Part shown: one piece after another, positions 33,860 through 46,085 of the stretch | Layout of the letters: every line of letters begins with the position of its first letter | How positions within the stretch are numbered: the first letter of the stretch is position 1 | DNA from: Eupeodes corollae | Taxonomy: Eukaryota > Arthropoda > Insecta > Diptera > Syrphidae | Reading direction: 5' to 3' | Assembly (NCBI RefSeq): GCF_945859685.1 | Contig: NC_079148.1 | Span: forward strand, 43,721,946 to 43,785,945 | DNA length: 64,000 bases | The notes under the pieces: model-generated | Databases searched by the model: none | What the model was told of the DNA's origin: nothing | Seen by the model: only the letters and a program-made list of their open reading frames with translations | Program-made: the position numbers and the translations under genes

Positions 33860-34757
33860 GGTAAATGCCATAATAGCAGAACAATTTGGACTAAGTCCCT
33901 TGTTAATAACGAAGATTGAGTTCCAGCTCATATATAACGTTGTTCTAAGACTTTTACTGATGCGGAAAAAATTGACATTTTTATCACACCTTTCAATAAA
34001 GCACTGAATAAAGCACATTATTCAGTGCATTGGAAGACCGCTGTGGTTAATCTTCTACCGAAAAAGGAAAAGGACAACCCGTCAAATCTTCGGTCTATAT
34101 GTCTTCTTCCGAACATAAGTAAAGTTTTCGAGAAGATCACTAATAGAGCTTTGACTAAGTGGGCTGCGGACAACTTCGGGTTCAAGTTGGGTCATGGCAC
34201 AATTTCTGCGGCGTCTAAACTAGTTTCTGATATCCAATTAATAAATAAAAAAACAATGCGAAAGTTCTGTTCTTGTTGATTTGGAAAATGCTTTCGACAC
34301 CGTATGGTTAGAGGGTGCTAAATCTGAGCAGACTGGGCATAGGCATGGACTTGGTCAGAAGAAGCGTCGGTCTTCCAAAACGGCTATTTTACAACAGTCG
34401 GCTTGACTCCAGAGTAATGGTAGTTTGCTATTTTTCCCTCATACGGCTGATTATCGTTTATGGTTGTATTGTGTGGTTCAACGTCACCTCTTTCAATATG
34501 CAGAAGTGTTCGAGCCGCAGTGTAAACAACGGTGTACCGGCTTACATTTAACAGCTCAATCTTCTTACGTTCATTACTATTCCAACGAGGTTCTAAACTG
34601 ACAATAAAACTTATTCAGGGTCATATTGCAAGAGCTACATATGTCTTCAACCAAAAATATAATTTTGGGGTGTAAGTAACTTAAAGTAATAAGGCTAGTT
34701 TTATGAATTTGTGACTAGCTTTAAAATACTTTTGAGAATGAATTAATACAAAAAAAT
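33860..34757 (+). pseudogene. Jockey-like LINE, copy 2, inserted in SINE
   Basis: 5'-truncated; begins 'GGTAAATGCCATAAT', matching the middle of copy 3 (38380 region). Segments recognised: 'SPLLITKIEFQLI' (near 33900), 'ISKVFEKITNRALTKWAAD' (near 34115), 'VLVDLENAFDTVWLEG' (motif A, near 34270-34313). A deletion then skips motifs B and C to 'SRVMVVCYFSLIRLIIVYGC' (near 34410-34460) and 'NNGVPAYI'. The 3' part is non-coding and ends AATACAAAAAAAT just before the SINE resumes. About 0.9 kb; inactive. Confidence 0.78.
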
Positions 34758-34850
34758 TGCCAGATGTTTCGGGTTCCCTGGTTGTGCCAGCTAGAGCCCG
34801 GGTACTACTACAAATCCTCCAAAGGTAATTCTTGTAGGACTCTTACGTCC
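34758..34850 (+). repeat. SINE copy 3, middle piece
   Basis: TGCCAGATGTTTCGGGTTC corresponds to the SINE just after the anticodon loop through the B box (TGCCAGAGGTCTTGGGTTC at 48158). CGGGTACT and ACAAATCCTCCAAAGGTAAT, matching the SINE body, come next. It diverges after about 34835, where another LINE begins. Confidence 0.7.
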
Positions 34851-34864
34851 CCGAGAGTTTTTGC

Positions 34865-36450
34865 AAGGCAATTATTTTTCCGCTACATAAAAAAGGTAAT
34901 TTTTGAATTTTGAAGCAGTAAAGATCCTTGGCATAACTGATTCGGTATTATACAATAGACTCAACGAGTGTCTCGAATCTGAGCAAATATTAAACGAATT
35001 CCAAGCTAGCTTTCAAAAAAACTACTCGACAACTGACTTAATTTTGTCATTATTAAATCGCTTTTTTACAAGCTTTTTAAATATGGAATCTCAACTAAAC
35101 TTATATCTGCCATGTACGAAGAATATGTCGCACGAGTTTGGGATGGGAATTCTCTTTCAGATGAGTTTGGGATGTCAATGGGCGATAAGCAAGGCTGCGT
35201 TCCAAGTACTCTTCTTTTTATCTTATACATAAATGACATAACCGATTCGGTATTGATATAAAAGGAAAGAATATTCCAGGACTAATGTTCGCGGACGATA
35301 TAGTTTTCCTAGCTGAATATATAGACGGGATGCATCTAATGATAAATAGGCTTCAACTTTATTGCAAAACATGGAATCTAGAAGTAAATCCTTCTAAATC
35401 AAAAAGGAAGGATAGAAATAGTAAATGGAAAACTAGTATCAGGGAGTTTTGATTGCATCTAACTTGAATCTAGAAAAACATGTACAATCCAAACTATCGG
35501 AAGCAAAGCGTCTTATGTGTTCTTGTGCAGAAGATGCATTCTAAGAATAGCGTTTCGCACATAGCTAAACACAAATTATTTCGAGCTACCGCAATACTGT
35601 TTTACGGAGCGCAAGTATTGGAGTATCGATTGTTTGAAGCTGTGGACAAGTTCCTCCGTTTTTTTTTATCAAAAGTTCTTTCAAGTTGCCAAGAATGACG
35701 CCCAACTACATGTAACATCTTGAAATAGGAATAGGACCTCTCTTTTTAGAAACACTTAAATTACATTTCAACTGCGTGTAAAAAATTTTGGCAATGGCCG
35801 ACGAAAGAATTCCACGAATAGTACTCACACAAGCTATCAATTGTTAAGTTTCGTGTGAGAGTGGAAGAAACTGGCAATTGAATGCTCAACTACTTTTTCT
35901 ATATCAGCAGACGAAAGTACTGAGGTGCTTAAGTTGAATTTTGATGACTTGCTGAAAAAAGTCGGTGACATGATGTACGATAAGTTTATGAGTAAAGCTG
36001 AAACATCTATTGACAGATCTTACTACAGTAAAATTAACCATTTCTTGGACCATAACACCTACTTCTTGGCCAAAAACAGTACACAAAAAATCGGTTTGTT
36101 TTTTAAAGTAAGAGGTGAACTCATAAATTTGAACTACATTCCTCACAGTTCAGAATTGCCAATACGCGAAGACGTATTTCATTTCCTGTTTGTCCAATAC
36201 TCAAGGAGTTCCGAAAGCGCTATTTTGGGATAGATATACTCGGTTTAGAAGAAACGATCAACATCTTGAATGAAGAACTAGGTTGGGAACTTCTGTATGA
36301 ATACTCATTGAATGCTCTTCTTAGAGCCAGAATAGTTGAGGAAAATTTGTAAGGTTTTAAAGTTTGAAAATTAAAAAGATTATTTTATTGAATTGTATCT
36401 AACTATCATTTTTTCCTATATTGTATCTTTGGAAGTCAATAAAACTAACT
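34865..36450 (+). pseudogene. unassigned non-LTR retrotransposon, inserted in SINE
   Basis: Starts within reverse transcriptase motif 1 ('IIFPLHKKG', near 34870). Then 'LYNRLNECLESEQILNEFQA' (near 34950), a degraded motif A/B region, an intact 'LMFADDIVFLAE' (motif C at 35288-35299), 'LQLYCKTWNLEVNPSKSK' (near 35350), 'LFLETLKLHFNCV' (near 35740) and the C-terminal block 'GLFFKVRGELINLNYIPHSS' (near 36090), 'REDVFHFL' and 'LRARIVEENL' (near 36325). The 3' end is AATAAAACTAACTAACTACC. Many stops. I recognise the C-terminal layout from insect LINEs but cannot name the clade. Confidence 0.78.
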
Positions 36451-36465
36451 AACTACCTATTTCTT

Positions 36466-36575
36466 CAGATTCGTCATACAAACTGTAGGTCCCCTCTTTC
36501 CCTGACATGACTCGCACACAGGAAGGTTGAGAATTGTCAGTCACCTAATATATTTATTTTTTAATCAGGAATTTA
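36466..36575 (+). repeat. SINE copy 3, last piece
   Basis: GATTCGTCATACAAACTGTA, GGTCCCCTCTTTCCCTGACA, ACTCGCACACAGGAAGGTTG and GTCACCTAATATATTTATTT match the SINE's 3' body at 48285-48365. It lacks the GGCCCTAGTTC...CGCCACC terminal block. It completes the SINE interrupted at 33859 and about 34850. Confidence 0.7.
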
Positions 36576-36734
36576 ATTTTCAATATGTGACTGTTGTACT
36601 CAGGTCAGGTTTTAACGTATCATACATTTGCAAATGATTTTAAGGTCCAACATAGGTTGAAATATTTAATTTTTTGCTGTCAAATCGATTGTGATTTACT
36701 TGTACCACTAGCATAGAAATGATCGTTTACGTGG

Positions 36735-36945
36735 CCGGAAAGAATGAACTCCAAAGGTGTACAGAACTGTAAGATATCGTGGTTAATTTTTATCAGCTCT
36801 TCCAGAAATAACAGTCAGGAATTTTTGCTAACAAAAATCATTAAACATATCACCGTAATAGTTGCACCAGCCTCATTTTCGAGAAAGTATTGTACAACCA
36901 ATCACACCGAGCCGCCCAAAAACCGCACCAAGCAGTGATACGTCA
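36735..36945 (-). pseudogene. mariner-like transposase fragment
   Basis: The minus strand gives 'WCGFWAARCDWLYNTFSRK', a shift, and 'EAGATITV', the block between first and second catalytic Asp of mariner-like transposases (WCGFWAGG..GPFFFENEAG...TVN). No catalytic residue remains. It is more like the remnant at 1-480 than the DD41D copies. Confidence 0.55.
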
Positions 36946-37018
36946 ATGATGAATAGGGTTTTCGAGAGTGATTTTTGTATTTGTTAAAGCTCACAATACA
37001 ATAATTCTGCTAATTAAC

Positions 37019-39209
37019 CTAGACTCCTAAGTAAACGTGGGAATTATAACTAAAGATGGTTGGGTGCATTTCAAGCACCCAATCAACGTAGATACGTTGT
37101 TTTGGGTAATTGTCCGGCCTAAATTCTGTTGATTGGAGCCCCGTTGTATAGGACCTCGTTGGAAAAGTAATGCACATAAGAAGATTCGATTGTTCTATAT
37201 AAGCCGGTACAGCGTCGTGAACACTGCCGCTCGAACAACCGAAACCTCTCCATCTGGGAAGAGGCAACGTTGAACCACACAGGACAACCATAAACGATCA
37301 TTGGCCGTATGAGAGCCGTGTAGCAAATTACCTTCACTCTGGGGTCAAGCCGACTGCTAAAAAACAGCCGTTTCGTCAGAGCGAAGGCTCCTCTGGCCCT
37401 GGTCTAACCAGATACCGAGGTACTTCACTACACTTTTGCTCACTAATTGCTGCCCGTGAAGATCAACGATGACTATCTTGCGCCGATTCTTGCCCGTATT
37501 TCTCGTGGCCCTAGCCAAGGCAGTCCGAAACAGAATTGTCTCCGACTTCTGGACATTTATTTTCAGTTTCCAGTCGTCGCAATATCGCTGAATCTTGTCG
37601 AAATCACGCTGCAAGAGACTTCTAATAACCTCAACCTTTCGGGCCGTTCTGTACGCAATTAGATCGTCGGCGTACGCAATTGCCTTTGTAAGACTACCTA
37701 TCAGATAGCTGGTGTAATTGCTGAAGAGAATCGGCGAATTCACAGCTCCCTGTTGAAGACCATTTTTAATTGAGAATGTGTTGGCAGAAGTTACATTGCC
37801 ACTTTTGACAACAAAGTTTCTACCGTTAAGCATATCATAAAGTATATACAACAATGGCTTGCTTATGCCAAGCCTGCTCAGTTTAAGGTAAAGACCCTCT
37901 AACCATACGGTGTCAAAGGCCTTTTCCAAATCAACCAGAACAGCACCTGGGCATTGTTGTTTTGATATTCCATTGGATATCAGAAACGAGTATAGACGCA
38001 GCATGAATTGTGTAATGACCCGCCTTGAACCCGAACTGTGTATCCGGAAATATTTTGCTGTCCGCAGCCCACTTAGTCAGAGCCCTATTAATGATCTTTT
38101 CGAAAACTTTGCTGATGCTCGGAAGAAGACTTATCGACCGAAGATTTGACGGCTTGGAGTTGTGCTTTCCCTTTTTCGGGAGAGGATGAACCACAGTCGT
38201 CTTCCAATGCATTGGATAAGTGGTGTAAATGTCAATTGCTTCCATGGTTAAATTTCTTAGTACAACGTTGGATATACCATCGACACCTGCTGACTTTTTA
38301 TTTTTTATTGAATTGAAGATGAGCTGGAGCTCAACCTTCGTCACTAACAAGGGACTTGGTCCCGTTTGCTCGACGATTATGGCATTTGCCAAGGAATAGT
38401 CATTGAACCGCATGAAACCGCGGTTCTCAGATCGCCATTGTGTCATATCATTTCGAAGGTAAAAGTGATTAAGTAGGGCTCTGTTTTCCAGGTCGTGGTT
38501 GGGGCGAATGCTAACATTCACCTTGTACACAAAGCTCCAACCGCCTCCACTTTTTCCTTCGGATCTTCAATTATGTAAAAGTCATTGTCAAAGATGGCTT
38601 CTTCTGAATCTATTTGCACCGTCATGAGTACGTCCCTGTTCTCTTCGGTTTTTTGGAGTTTCAGACTCGGAAGGTCATTGTCGTTCTTTTTCCTGAATAT
38701 CTTGTTGATTTTAGGGAACATACTAGGGTCACTCGAATTAACTGAATTGATAGCCTGTAGTTCTCCTTAATCAACAGATTGACATTTTTTATTGACGACT
38801 TCAGTGTCCTAACCTCCAAATCGTGTGGGTCTGTAAGTCGTCTGTACAAGTTTTTGAGTCTTGTCAGTAAGCCACTCTTGTGCCTTCGCAGTGCGTCAAT
38901 AGTAGCGTTTCTGTAAGCGTCCATTTGGTCCCGTTCTTTGTACTTTGGAATTGTCCTTTCCATCGTTCGTTTTATTGTTTCGTCCATCTGTTGTAAATGT
39001 TGGTCAATTTCTGTATTTGTCAGGTTTCTGTTGTTTGGTGGGGCTATGTCACTCGAACGAAGTTCTCTCGCTAAGGCGTTGGTGAAACGAGGCCAACGCA
39101 TCTTACTGTAATTGTAAGAGTGCGTTGCAACGTATTACTCCAACTCCACGCGTTCGTTCGGAATCTGCATTACAGCAGCCAGTCCGCAGTGATCACTGTC
39201 GTACTCGAC
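37019..39209 (-). pseudogene. Jockey-like LINE, copy 3 (best preserved)
   Basis: Minus strand, 5'-truncated in the endonuclease domain ('VEYDSDHCGLAAVMQIPNER', near 39205-39150). A helical linker follows ('MRWPRFTNALARELRSSDIA', 39100-38700). The reverse transcriptase has 'HFYLRNDMTQWRSENRGFM' (near 38470), 'LQLIFNSIKNKKSAGVDGIS' (near 38310), 'ISKVFEKIINRALTKWAADS' (near 38100), 'VLVDLEKAFDTVWLEGLYLK' (motif A, near 37950-37890), 'NGLQQGAVNSPILFSNYTSY' (motif B, near 37760) and 'AIAYADDLIAYRTARK' (motif C at 37663-37674). The C-terminus includes 'ALIRPMIVYGCPVWFNVASS' (near 37310). The main ORFs (215 and 199 codons) overlap in different frames, so few frame errors separate it from an open frame. 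No clear poly-A tail. Confidence 0.87.
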
Positions 39210-39237
39210 AGTCCAACGCACTAACCATCACGGTACT
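39210..39237 (-). repeat. SINE head at the 5' edge of Jockey-like copy 3
   Basis: On the minus strand: TACCGTGATGGTTAGTGCGT then TGGACT, the SINE head ending at the anticodon loop, followed directly by LINE sequence (GTCGAGTACG). Same break position as at 27380 and 33859. Confidence 0.65.
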
Positions 39238-39394
39238 GCAATTCTTATGTTAACTGAACTTTTAAAGCATTACGAGTAGGAGCTTCATCTAAAATATGAT
39301 GTAATGTCGTTGCTGGAAAGAATTATTTCAAATATTAATCAGAAATTGTCAAAGATGGATTTTTATCAATATATGGTTTCTTTTCTGGTTCTGC

Positions 39395-39472
39395 GTAGAG
39401 AACCAGGGCCTAGTGACTTACAACTCTCAACTATTCCTGTATGCGAGTAATTTCAGGGATATAGAAAAATGA
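39395..39472 (-). repeat. SINE fragment, 3' part
   Basis: Minus strand: ATCCCTGAAATTACTCGCAT, ACAGGAATAGTTGAGAGTTG, TAAGTCACTAGGCCCTGGTT. It matches the SINE body at 48310-48372 but lacks the last CGCCACC block and tail. Confidence 0.7.
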
Positions 39473-42004
39473 CTTACATTTTAAATAAAAGCATCAACCT
39501 TTCGAATATCAAATATTGATTTCCTGAGTTAAGTCTTTAATCGTCCCCGATTGATCTGATAGATGACCTTTCAAGACATGCTTAGCATTCCTGTTTTCCA
39601 AGTCATTAAATTTTGCTTTAAAATTGAGCAGCGTAAAATGGTTCTAAGATACTTAAATTCCTCCTGACAGTTTAGACACAAGAAAAAAGAAATCAATAAA
39701 TAATAAAACTCACTTTCTTATTCAAAAAGACCTTGGACATAAATAATTAATTAAGGTGTTGATACAGGTAACAATGCCTCCTTAGTAAAAAGAAGAACAA
39801 GAAAAGAAGAAAAAAAATTGTTTCAAAAATAAATTCGTATGCTCCAACATCAATTCATTAATAATTTCCAACTCAAACGTTTGTTGTCACTTTGCCTTTC
39901 ACAAAGGCTCCATTGTTTGGACCCTACAAAAAATCTTTCTGGGGACTTAATTACTTAATTAATTCTGCATGTGTGTTAATACCACTGATGTTCGACAAGC
40001 AACGTCGCTTAAGCCTTTTTCTGACTTTTTTTATGTTTTTAATTTCCTCCCTTCAAATAAAATCATATCATCCCTTGATATGTACGAGTGTATAAAATAA
40101 TTCTTTAAGTTAATTCGGTGGATTTTTTGTTGTAATTTGTTTTTATTTCATAAAAGTGCTGAATAAATGCGTGTAGCGTGATAGCGTTTCGGGAATTGTG
40201 ATTGTAATTTTTTTTCCACTGACTCGACAGAATTTAACGAGACTTCTGCCGTCGACAGGGTTTAAAATGCATTCACAATTTATATTCCTCTTCCTTTGGA
40301 AAACCCTCAAAGTGTATTACTGTTATACCTCTATAGACCGACGAACCCGCTTATGCTATGCAAATTAATCTCGAATTCATATTATATTGAATTTGCATGC
40401 AATGCTATATATTTGAAGCCCTACGCTTTTTACAATAGAGCATTTCTGCAAAAAACACAATTCGGTAAGCAAAATTTTGCATTTCTGTCAGGGTATCGAA
40501 CCGAAAGGGCTGTCAATGTCTAAATAACTTATAATTTAAAAAGAGAGCACAAAATATATAAGACTGTCCATATTATGTTTTTAGGATTAAAATCGGGTTT
40601 TATCTATTTTAGGAGCATGAAAGATTCCAAAACAATTTTCAGTTTTTGTCCAGTTTTAAATGGATTCCGTTCTACTGTATCCTACGTCGATGATGCTTCC
40701 GATGACGCTATTACACTCTATAAGTTCGTAGAGTATTGCGTATGCTTTGTGGGTTGGCATTTTATAGCCGAATTTGATCAAACAAATATTTTGAAATCGA
40801 TTTTTGAACGGAAAGTACTATCGGTGGCGGGCGGTGTCAAAAGAGGTGCCATAGTGCAAAAGGGAGAGGAATGGGTTACAATATTGTGTAGTAGTTAATT
40901 TAAGTGTGTTTTTGCTGTAGCTTTGAACTTTCATATTTATCCAAAACAACATATGTACACACAAACCTCCCTTTACAAAATAATGGAGGCGACAATATTC
41001 GCTCCAGCTGTTTCATGTCCTATAAATGCAAATTTTTAATAGTTCAATACTACAAAATGGACCATAATATCATGTGTGCTGAAACTTGCGTATAGAAGTC
41101 GTAAAATTCTATGAAAACTATCGTTTCATACACTCGATTTTATTGTATAGAAGTTTAAAGTTCAGCGGATGTGTTCGTTTCTTATCTATAGACGAATGTA
41201 TATGATGATAATGTTTTAGCGGGTTGAAAGGTCATTCGGTGAAAATGTTTGGTATACTAAAATTAATCCATGTGTATTACGGTCATGTCACTTGTAATAC
41301 TGATGTGATAAGCATACATTGTCTAAATTGTGCATGAATCATCAACTTGAGTAGGTTTATATCGCATATTATTAAAAAACAATAAAATTGATGATATTGT
41401 TGGTTTATGAAGTCTATCAATTATTTGTCGCGACATCTTATCAACAAATTAGTTTGAAGTTCGATAAACTTTGTTGGTTGTTTTGTTTAGTATTTTTTTT
41501 GTTAGCAATCTGTTAAAGATAATAAAATTGTTTGCAATAAAATCACTTGATATTTAAAGGCTAATAGTAAAACACAAACTGTTATCCCTACGCGAGAGAT
41601 AGACAAGTCACAAGTAGGGTCTTATGACTGACGTAGTGTGATCCAAAGTCACCACCCCTTCGAAGATAATATCATTTTTGCAATAAGCTTCACATGGTAT
41701 TTGACTTGATTATGAAAATCCAGACTTATCGATTTCTCATCGATATTTCGAATAAGCAATGCCACAAAAAAAATTACTCAGCATTTTGTATCGAAAAGTT
41801 ATCTTCAGCTGTAAGGTCCATTGCTAGAAAAATCCAAGAATGTTTGTTGAAAAGTCTCTTCATAGTCGACAATGTCATTTATCTTTACTAACAAGGTTTT
41901 GTGACACATACATGAAAGAAAAGCAATGAAACAATGGTCAATAATTCGAAAAAGTTTTCTGTCTCTGTTATTTCTCCACGAATTGTTCGCAGTTTTCAAC
42001 GGAT
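39473..42004. other. AT-rich stretch, no gene seen
   Basis: The longest ORF (107 codons, 40575-40898, plus) has no motif I recognise and no similar copy in the window; I do not call it a gene. The rest is AT-rich with scattered short ORFs. Confidence 0.5.
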
Positions 42005-42017
42005 AGCTTGTGTTTTA

Positions 42018-42815
42018 TACATAAAAAACTCCACTATCGACCAAATATTCACACTAAGGCAGATCTTGGAAAAAACCCAGAAGCTTTAAATCGATACCCA
42101 CTATCTCTTTATCGATTTTAAAGCAGCGTATGACAGCATCAATAGGGAAGCTCTACAGAGCAATGTCTAGTTTGGCATCCCTGTCAAACTTATCCGTTTG
42201 TGCAGAATGACGATGGAGAATGCACACTACTCTATCAAGGTCGGAAAAGATCTCACCGATGCATTTGATGTCATAAAAGGTTTTAGACAAGGCAATGCAC
42301 TGTCATGCACTGTCCTTTCTCGAGCATCTAAAATCACCATCTATAAGACACTCACTATCCCGGTTCTCATTTATGGCGCTGAGGTCTGGACCCTGTCAAA
42401 GAAAGATGAGAGCGTCTTAGGATGCTTAAAGAGAAAAATTCTTCGGGTGATTTTTGGTCATGTATGCATAGATGGAGATTTGAGGAGAATATATAACGAC
42501 GAACTGTACAGGCTCTACAGCGACACTGACCTAGTAGCAGAATTAATGTCCAACGGCTTAGATGGCTGGGTCATGTAGAACGAATGGACATCAACGCTCC
42601 AACCCGGAAGATCTTCGAATCCAATCCCAAGGGACGGACGGCGCAGTAGAGAAAGATCGTGACTCAGATGGCGCACCCAGGTGTTAGAGGACCTCAACCA
42701 ACTTTGCATGCGAAACTGGAGACAGCTAGCTAGGGACCGAGTTATCTGGAGACGCATGTTGGTTGAGGCCAAGTCCGCCCAGACTGCAGCGCCACCTTAA
42801 GTAAGTAAGTAAGTA
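42018..42815 (+). pseudogene. RTE-like LINE, copy E (short, internally deleted)
   Basis: A 798-bp insertion flanked by a perfect 13-bp target duplication, AGCTTGTGTTTTA (42005-42017 and 42816-42828). It starts in the reverse transcriptase upstream of 'HYLFIDFKAAYDSI' (motif A, near 42100-42140), continues through 'LCRMTMENAHYSIKVGKDLT' (near 42195-42260) and 'GFRQGNALSC', then a deletion across a repeated GCACTGTC removes motif C. It resumes at 'LSRASKITIYKTLTIPVLIY' (42320-42380) and ends with the C-terminus 'DLRRIYNDELYRLYSDTDLV' (near 42478) and a (TAAG)n tail (42796-42815). Confidence 0.87.
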
Positions 42816-45455
42816 AGCTTGTGTTTTAGCACCCGTAGGTCACGTGAAAAGTAGTCTGTTAGTCATGCCTAACAGTGAATTCAAGAGCTTAAAGAAATGG
42901 ATTCGTGGACTTATTGCGCGCCTACAGCCAGAAATGTAGTAATTGGTGATGGGAATTTTCATGAAAAGAATACGGTGTTTCAACCGTTGTCATGAAAGCC
43001 ATTTGGTTGATATCACTTTCTATTTTGATGACAAACCTTTCTCTTTACTCTAGTTTTAAATATCCCTATGAAACGTCTTTTTTAAACATACCATAATCGT
43101 AAAAAGACAAAAATTAAATTATTTTATTTCGAGTTTTCTTTGGTTCTTTGGAACCCTTTAAAGTGCAAATTTTAGTGTGAAATCAACACCAAGCGTTATT
43201 AAACTTAAATGTTGATTTAATTATATTTTTAATCTATTTAAAATATAGTCAAAAATAAGGTATCTTAAGTCTACATCACTCTTCTTTGTGACAATCTGAA
43301 CATAAAGGTACAATCAAAAGCTTATACTGAAGGTTCACACTTTCGTATGTATAGTCATTCGACTTGGAGGTTAGAGATGATTCCTCTTTCCTCCTTAAGT
43401 ACTGCTCTTCTTACTCACAATTATCACACTATCATATGGATCCCTATCATTTAAGTTGCAATTCTATGGATAGAATATCCTTGCAAGGCTTAGAATAGCT
43501 TGAAATAAAAAAATGAAATGAAAACAACCTAGTTCAAAGATTTGTATGACCAGGTAGGTTCTACGTATCACCGTATTGGTGTTAAAAAAAAGGTTTACAC
43601 CGAGAAAAAATCATTTCGATCCAAAATGTTAGGTTCAATTCATTGCGTTTTTGTTTGAACTACACAGCATCCGTTAGATGAGTTGTGCCAATGGAACTCA
43701 CACTGTAAATGGAAGTGAAAAACTCACTTAAATTTCAAAATTTCTTTTCAGAGGATCCTTTGACATTTTGTTTTACTTTTTCAGTTTCAAAAAAAAAATT
43801 CCAATGAAAAAACATACATATAGCAACAAAATACAAAAAGCTCACACTATCCGTCGTATCCTTTAACGTCTGGTGATTTGTTCTGTATGAGTTGTAAATG
43901 CATTCAGAAAAGTACATACATGCAAGCCTTTTTTTTTCAAAGTGTAACAAAAGTTGGCCTCGTCCAAATTGATGGTTTAAAAAAAAAACTGTGAAGTCTA
44001 GAAACTCAATTATGATGCGAATAAACATGTAATATCAAGCATGTTGATTTTCCATGTCTTTCTAAGAGTTTGTTCAAACGCCAATGATAAGTTCAAACAA
44101 ACCAAAAATTTGTTTTTACCAACATCAAGAGTAGTTTTATGTTTTCAACGTTCGAGGGCAGAAATATATATGTATGTATTTTTTCGTCAAATCCTTAGTC
44201 TTTTTAATCTTAGTTGCTTCGAAAATTCCCACACTATCATATTATTGAGTTTTTTAAAAGCTACTTTTAAGGCAAACCAAGCATAAAAAAGGCTGGGATG
44301 TGACTCACACTAATAATTTCCAATATTGTCTGTAGATTTGTCTTTCTTAAAAGTTTGTAGGTTTTCATGTTGGGTTAAAAAAGTTGGTAGTTAATTATTC
44401 ATACAAATCTTAAAAATGCCAACAATATTTTCCATATAGAGAAAAAGTTTAGTTTGAAAATCTAGTTTTGTTAAATAGTTTTTAGTCGAAAACAAATTTT
44501 TACCAATTTAAGGAGCATCTTTTAAATTTTTATAAATTGGATGAATTAAATTAACTTGAGAGATATCAAGAACCGAACATCAATTTTTAGAAAATTTCCG
44601 TACTATTTTTTGTAGATTTTATTTTTTTTTTTAAAAACGGATTTTCTGGATTTTTATAAATTACTGAATATCTAAAAACAATATTTTCTGTGAAAAAAAA
44701 AGTTTAAAGACATTTGTTTTTAATTTTTGAAAAGCTATTTGAGTAGAAAGTAAATGTTTACAAAGTTTTAGTATTAGGTTTTTATTTTTTGTAAAAAAAA
44801 CTGTCAATTCGATTTTTCTCAAAATTAAACAGAATGCTGAAAACAATATTTCTTATACGTAGACATTAGTTTGAAGCCTTAATCTCAAGTTTTTGAAAAG
44901 ATATTTGAGTTAAAATTAAATTTTTACCAACTTTGAGTAATGTTTTTCAAGGTTTTTATTTTTTTTTTTCAAAACTTTACAAGATGTTAATAAAACATTA
45001 TTTTTCGTGGCACAAAATTGTCTTGGAGATACAATTTTCGAGGTGACAAATTTTTTTTCAGTTTTCTTGGTTTATAAAAAAACAGTTAATTGGATTCTTT
45101 TCAAAAAATATACTTGTTTCGTATCACGTGGCAGTTTATAATATAAAATTTAATTCAAGACTCTATCGTCATTGGTTCACCCTTTTTTTAAACTGCTATG
45201 GTAAAAAAACCACCCACGCAATTTTCCTGAGAACCTTTTCTGCATCTTTCTGCAATATTATCTGTATAACAACATTTATTTGAAGTCAAAATCTCTACTG
45301 GTTCTTGAGCTATAGACGAAACGTCATCTTTCTAAAAATCTTTTATTTCGACTGTAGTAACTTTGAAACGTCGAGAAATCTCAAAATTTTCAATTTGACA
45401 AATCGGACCCATAACAATAACTTCCTATGGGAAGTTAAAAATGTTCATAACAATA
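42020..45455 (+). repeat. left arm of a large inverted duplication
   Basis: In order: RTE copy E, its 3' flank (TTAGTCATGCCTAACAGTGA), unique-looking sequence (TAGAATATCCTTGCAAGGCT at 43471; TATCCGTCGTATCCTTTAAC at 43849; TTGGCCTCGTCCAAATTGAT at 43953) and DR up to the end module (TTGACAAATCGGACCCATAA at 45394). The reverse complement of the same series is found at 50575-54095. Small gaps and point changes separate the arms. No gene in the unique part. Confidence 0.85.
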
Positions 45456-46085
45456 TTTTGTGTGAGATAAATTATTTGAAGTCAATACCTTTCTTTCTTC
45501 TCCTAAAAGTTGAGAGTCGAAAATAATGCATTTTCTGCTTTTTGTCGTTGAAGGCATTCGTGTTTGGTTAAAAAAGTTGCCAGCTGAATTTTTCCAACAA
45601 AATCTAGCATATGATGAAATAGTTTAATTTCAAAATCTGTTTTTGTTAACGAAAGTTTTAGTCGAAAAAAAATGTGTTTTTAATAGTTTTTATATTCTTA
45701 TATTAACAAATGCAGATTGGATTCTTTTGAGAACATATAACACAGAATGAATTCATTTGGAAGACGATACCTTCATTTATTTACGAAATATCGAAAATTA
45801 AATATTAATTTTTACCAATTTTGTGTCCTATTTTTTGTAGATTTTAAATTTTATGAGTGTTGGACTTTTATACTGATTTTACTAATTTTTTAATTTTTGA
45901 TGTTTTAGTCGAAAATCAATCGTAGCTGTACTTAGTTCTGGTAATGTTTTTTTTAGGTTTTTATTGTTTGTAAATAAAAAATGTCACTGTGATTTTTTCC
46001 AAAATTATAATAATAATTATTTTGGAAATTAAATAATTTTGTATTCAAAAAATATTTATATTTTATTTCAGTTTTTTTAATCTAA
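44284..46085 (+). repeat. DR repeat, copy 4
   Basis: Starts AAAAGGCTGGGATGTGACTC and runs through subunits to a first end module at 45255-45440 (TATCTGTATAACAACATTTA ... CTTCCTATGGGAAGTTAAAA). More AT-rich subunits follow to about 46080, where Helitron-type sequence begins. A further end module lies at 47515. The subunits share short phrases but vary in length by tens of bases. Confidence 0.75.

Noticed and set aside
40575..40898. 107-codon ORF as a host gene
   Set aside because: No recognisable domain, no splice context, no second copy, and surrounding composition is the same as non-coding DNA.
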